Positions 62,100 to 64,000 of a DNA stretch of 64,000 bases are shown here, in pieces. The DNA lies in contig NZ_QAGM01000001.1 of NCBI RefSeq assembly GCF_003049725.1, positions 1 to 64,000 on the forward strand, in the 5' to 3' direction. Position 1 is the first letter of the stretch. Each line of letters opens with the position of its first letter. The position numbers and the translations under genes were made by a program. The notes under the pieces were generated by a model. It was not told the DNA's origin and ran no database searches. It saw nothing but the letters and a program-made list of their open reading frames with translations. Source of the stretch: Oceanimonas marisflavi. GTDB lineage: Bacteria; Pseudomonadota; Gammaproteobacteria; Enterobacterales; Aeromonadaceae.

Positions 62100-62579
62100 A
62101 TGCGTCTGGATCGCTACGACATCAAAATTCTGCAAATACTGTCTCAGCAGGGCCGCATCACCAAATCGGGGCTGGCCGAAGCCATCAACCTGTCACTCAG
62201 CCCCTGTTGGGAGCGGGTCAAGCGGCTGGAAGATGCCGGCATCATTCAGGGTTACGGCGCCCGCATCAACACCGAAGTGCTGTTCAAGCGCTCTCCTGTG
62301 CTGGTGGAAGTGACCCTCAAACAGCACAATGCCGACGCCTTTCGTATTTTCGAACAGGCCATGATGCAGTGCGAAGAAGTCGTGGACTGCTACGCCACCG
62401 GCGGTGGTGTGGATTATATTCTGCGGGTCATGTGTGACGGCATTGATCAGTATCAGCGGCTGATCGATACCTGGCTCACCTCCGGGCTCGGCATCGAGCG
62501 CTACTTTACCTATATCGTGACCAAAACCATCAAACAGCAGTCTTCCCTGCTGGAGTTCTCCCCCAAAGTGCTGGCATAA
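62100..62579 (+). CDS. doeX: DoeX-like Lrp/AsnC-family regulator
   Basis: The 159-residue regulator has an N-terminal helix-turn-helix (MRLDRYDIKILQILSQQGRI, with LSLSPCWERVKRLEDAGII) and a C-terminal RAM effector domain (VLVEVTLKQHNADAFRIFEQ, VDCYATGGGVDYILRVMCDG). In Halomonas the doeA-doeB-doeX order is conserved and DoeX binds the doeA promoter region. Its ligand is likely an ectoine breakdown product. Confidence 0.88.
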   Translation: MRLDRYDIKILQILSQQGRITKSGLAEAINLSLSPCWERVKRLEDAGIIQGYGARINTEVLFKRSPVLVEVTLKQHNADAFRIFEQAMMQCEEVVDCYATGGGVDYILRVMCDGIDQYQRLIDTWLTSGLGIERYFTYIVTKTIKQQSSLLEFSPKVLA

Positions 62580-62598
62580 CGCCGGCATCATCAGGACA

Positions 62599-62632
62599 GA
62601 ACCGGTGCTCTCTGCCTTCGGCTCACCGGTTC
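62599..62632. other. Hairpin downstream of doeX
   Basis: GAACCGGTG (62599-62607) and CACCGGTTC (62624-62632) form a 9-bp stem with a 16-nt loop, 20 bp after the doeX stop. No T-run follows. It may end the doeX transcript inefficiently or act as an operator for the next gene. Confidence 0.45.
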
Positions 62633-62786
62633 CTCGGACTCTGCAGCAAAAAAACCATTTTTTCACACCGACTAAAGAAAGATCACCGGCTTTTACACCC
62701 GGGTAACAAAAAGTATCCCTCCCCCATCCCTCCTAGAATGACCTCATAGCAACAACCTGTACCCCTATAACAAACCGGTGGTGTTT

Positions 62787-64000
62787 ATGAGTCTTTCCCT
62801 GAAGCACAACTTCGACAGCAAGGTCACCGAGGCCATTATGCCTTACCTGCAGGATCCCCGTCTGGTACGCGAGCTGGCCTATGTCAACGGCAAGTGGGTC
62901 GGCGCCAGTCAGGACGTGGCGGTGCTGAATCCGGCCACTGACGACGTGATTGGTCACTGCACCCAGCTGCAGCCGCAGCAAGTGCAGCAGGCCATTGACG
63001 CCGCCGAACAGGCCCTGCCTGCCTGGCGGGCACTGATGGCCGACGAGCGCGCCGCCGTGCTGATGCGCTGGCACGATCTGATCCTGGAGCACAAGGAAGA
63101 TCTGGCCACCCTGATGGTGCTGGAGCAGGGCAAGTCCCTGAGTGATGCCCGCGGTGAAGTCGACTACGGCGCTTCCTTTATTCGCTGGTTTGCCGAAGAA
63201 GCGCGCCGGGCCTATGGCGACACCATTCCCAGCCATATTCCCAATGCCCAGCTGGCCACCCTTCGCGAGCCCATCGGCGTTGCCGCCCTGATCACGCCCT
63301 GGAACTTTCCCCATGCCATGATCACCCGCAAGGCGGCAGCGGCCCTGGCCATTGGCTGTACCGTGCTGGTCAAGCCCGCCAACGAAACCCCGTTTTCGGC
63401 GCTGGCACTGGCCGAGCTGGCCGAGCGGGCCGGGTTTCCGGCCGGTGTCTACAACGTGATCCCCGGCGACAGCGCCGAGGTGTGCGGCGTGCTGTGCCAG
63501 TCCGACAAGGTCAAGGCGCTGTCCTTCACCGGCTCCACCCGGGTGGGCAAACTGCTGCTGGCGCAGGCCGCCGCCACCGTCAAGAAATGCTCCATGGAGC
63601 TGGGTGGCAACGCCCCCTTTATTGTGCTGCCCGACATGGACATTACGGCCGCCGCCAAGGCCGCCGTGGACGCCAAGTTCCAGACCGCCGGTCAGGACTG
63701 TCTGGCCGCCAACCGCATTTTTGTGCCGCGCGACAAATACGAGGCCTTCCTCGCCGCCTTTGCCGCCGAAATGGCCACCATCAAGGTGGGTAACGGCTTT
63801 GATGACGGCGTGACCATGGGCCCGCTGATCTTTCGTCAGGCCGTGATCAAGGCCCGGGACATTGTCGATGACGCCCTCGCCAAAGGCGCCCGGCTGATTG
63901 CCGGCGACCAGAGCCAGGCGCCGGGCGAGAACTTTTTCATGCCGACCCTGCTGGCCGATGTGACCCCCGAGATGAAGGTATTCCGTGAGGAAAACTTCTG
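62787..64000 (+). CDS. doeC: NAD(P)-dependent aldehyde dehydrogenase, DoeC-like (partial, runs off window)
   Basis: The ATG at 62787 (MSLSLKHNFDSKVTEAIM) opens a frame that continues past the window end (at least 404 residues). Family landmarks: ALITPWNFPHAMITRKAAA, VKPANETPFSALALAELA, SFTGSTRVGKLLL, catalytic Glu in SMELGGNAPFIV and catalytic Cys in TAGQDCLAANRIFV. It is of the succinate-semialdehyde dehydrogenase type. In the ectoine pathway DoeC oxidises aspartate semialdehyde to aspartate, and its position after doeX supports that; a GabD role is the alternative. Confidence 0.8.
   Translation, partial: MSLSLKHNFDSKVTEAIMPYLQDPRLVRELAYVNGKWVGASQDVAVLNPATDDVIGHCTQLQPQQVQQAIDAAEQALPAWRALMADERAAVLMRWHDLILEHKEDLATLMVLEQGKSLSDARGEVDYGASFIRWFAEEARRAYGDTIPSHIPNAQLATLREPIGVAALITPWNFPHAMITRKAAAALAIGCTVLVKPANETPFSALALAELAERAGFPAGVYNVIPGDSAEVCGVLCQSDKVKALSFTGSTRVGKLLLAQAAATVKKCSMELGGNAPFIVLPDMDITAAAKAAVDAKFQTAGQDCLAANRIFVPRDKYEAFLAAFAAEMATIKVGNGFDDGVTMGPLIFRQAVIKARDIVDDALAKGARLIAGDQSQAPGENFFMPTLLADVTPEMKVFREENF

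Overview
The window is chromosomal DNA of a GC-rich, probably marine or halotolerant gammaproteobacterium. Gene content (periplasmic Nap nitrate reductase with NarQP, TyrR, BtuCD, a TeaABC/Doe ectoine system and a sarcosine oxidase operon) suggests an Oceanimonas/Zobellella-like member of the Aeromonadales. That assignment is inference; no rRNA or other phylogenetic marker is present. No tRNA, rRNA or CRISPR array was seen.

Layout. 1-126 is the right end of an IS5-type insertion sequence. 223-336 holds a REP doublet and a heptamer array. 307-9898 is a respiratory nitrate block: napFDABC, a 45-residue membrane protein and a PhnD-type sensor kinase/regulator pair on the minus strand, with narQP divergent from napF; matches to NarP and FNR sites lie between them. 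9.9-19.9 kb is mixed housekeeping: a prolyl-tRNA editing protein, a monooxygenase, a VOC protein, aroH, btuCD, a TSUP permease, msrA/msrB, a divergent RimK-like ligase and GNAT-C39 peptidase pair, and a glycine-zipper protein. 20.0-23.2 kb has a phoX broken by a 5-bp duplication, and tas. 23.3-32.1 kb has a large GGDEF/EAL protein ending in a CZB zinc domain, ccoG, a MocR regulator, a thioesterase and tyrR.

32.2-41.1 kb is the main accessory island: a WYL regulator divergent from a four-gene Wadjet-type (JetABCD) SMC anti-plasmid system. The jet genes are packed with 2-11 bp gaps, and the intergenic region carries an inverted repeat that could be the regulator's operator.

41.1-50.5 kb is a betaine/sarcosine catabolic operon (glyA-soxBDAG-purU-cupin) with a divergent GbdR-like AraC regulator. 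50.5-55.8 kb is a three-component signalling cassette (OmpR-type regulator, solute-binding protein, hybrid kinase) followed by an NhaC-family antiporter. 55.9-64.0 kb is ectoine uptake and degradation: a TeaABC TRAP transporter, a 0.9-kb regulatory interval, doeA, doeB, an AsnC-type regulator (DoeX) and an aldehyde dehydrogenase cut by the window end. Together the right-hand 23 kb turns imported compatible solutes (betaine derivatives and ectoine) into glycine, C1 units and aspartate.

Three loci carry G-rich heptamer arrays at or just after gene 3' ends, and two loci carry REP doublets.
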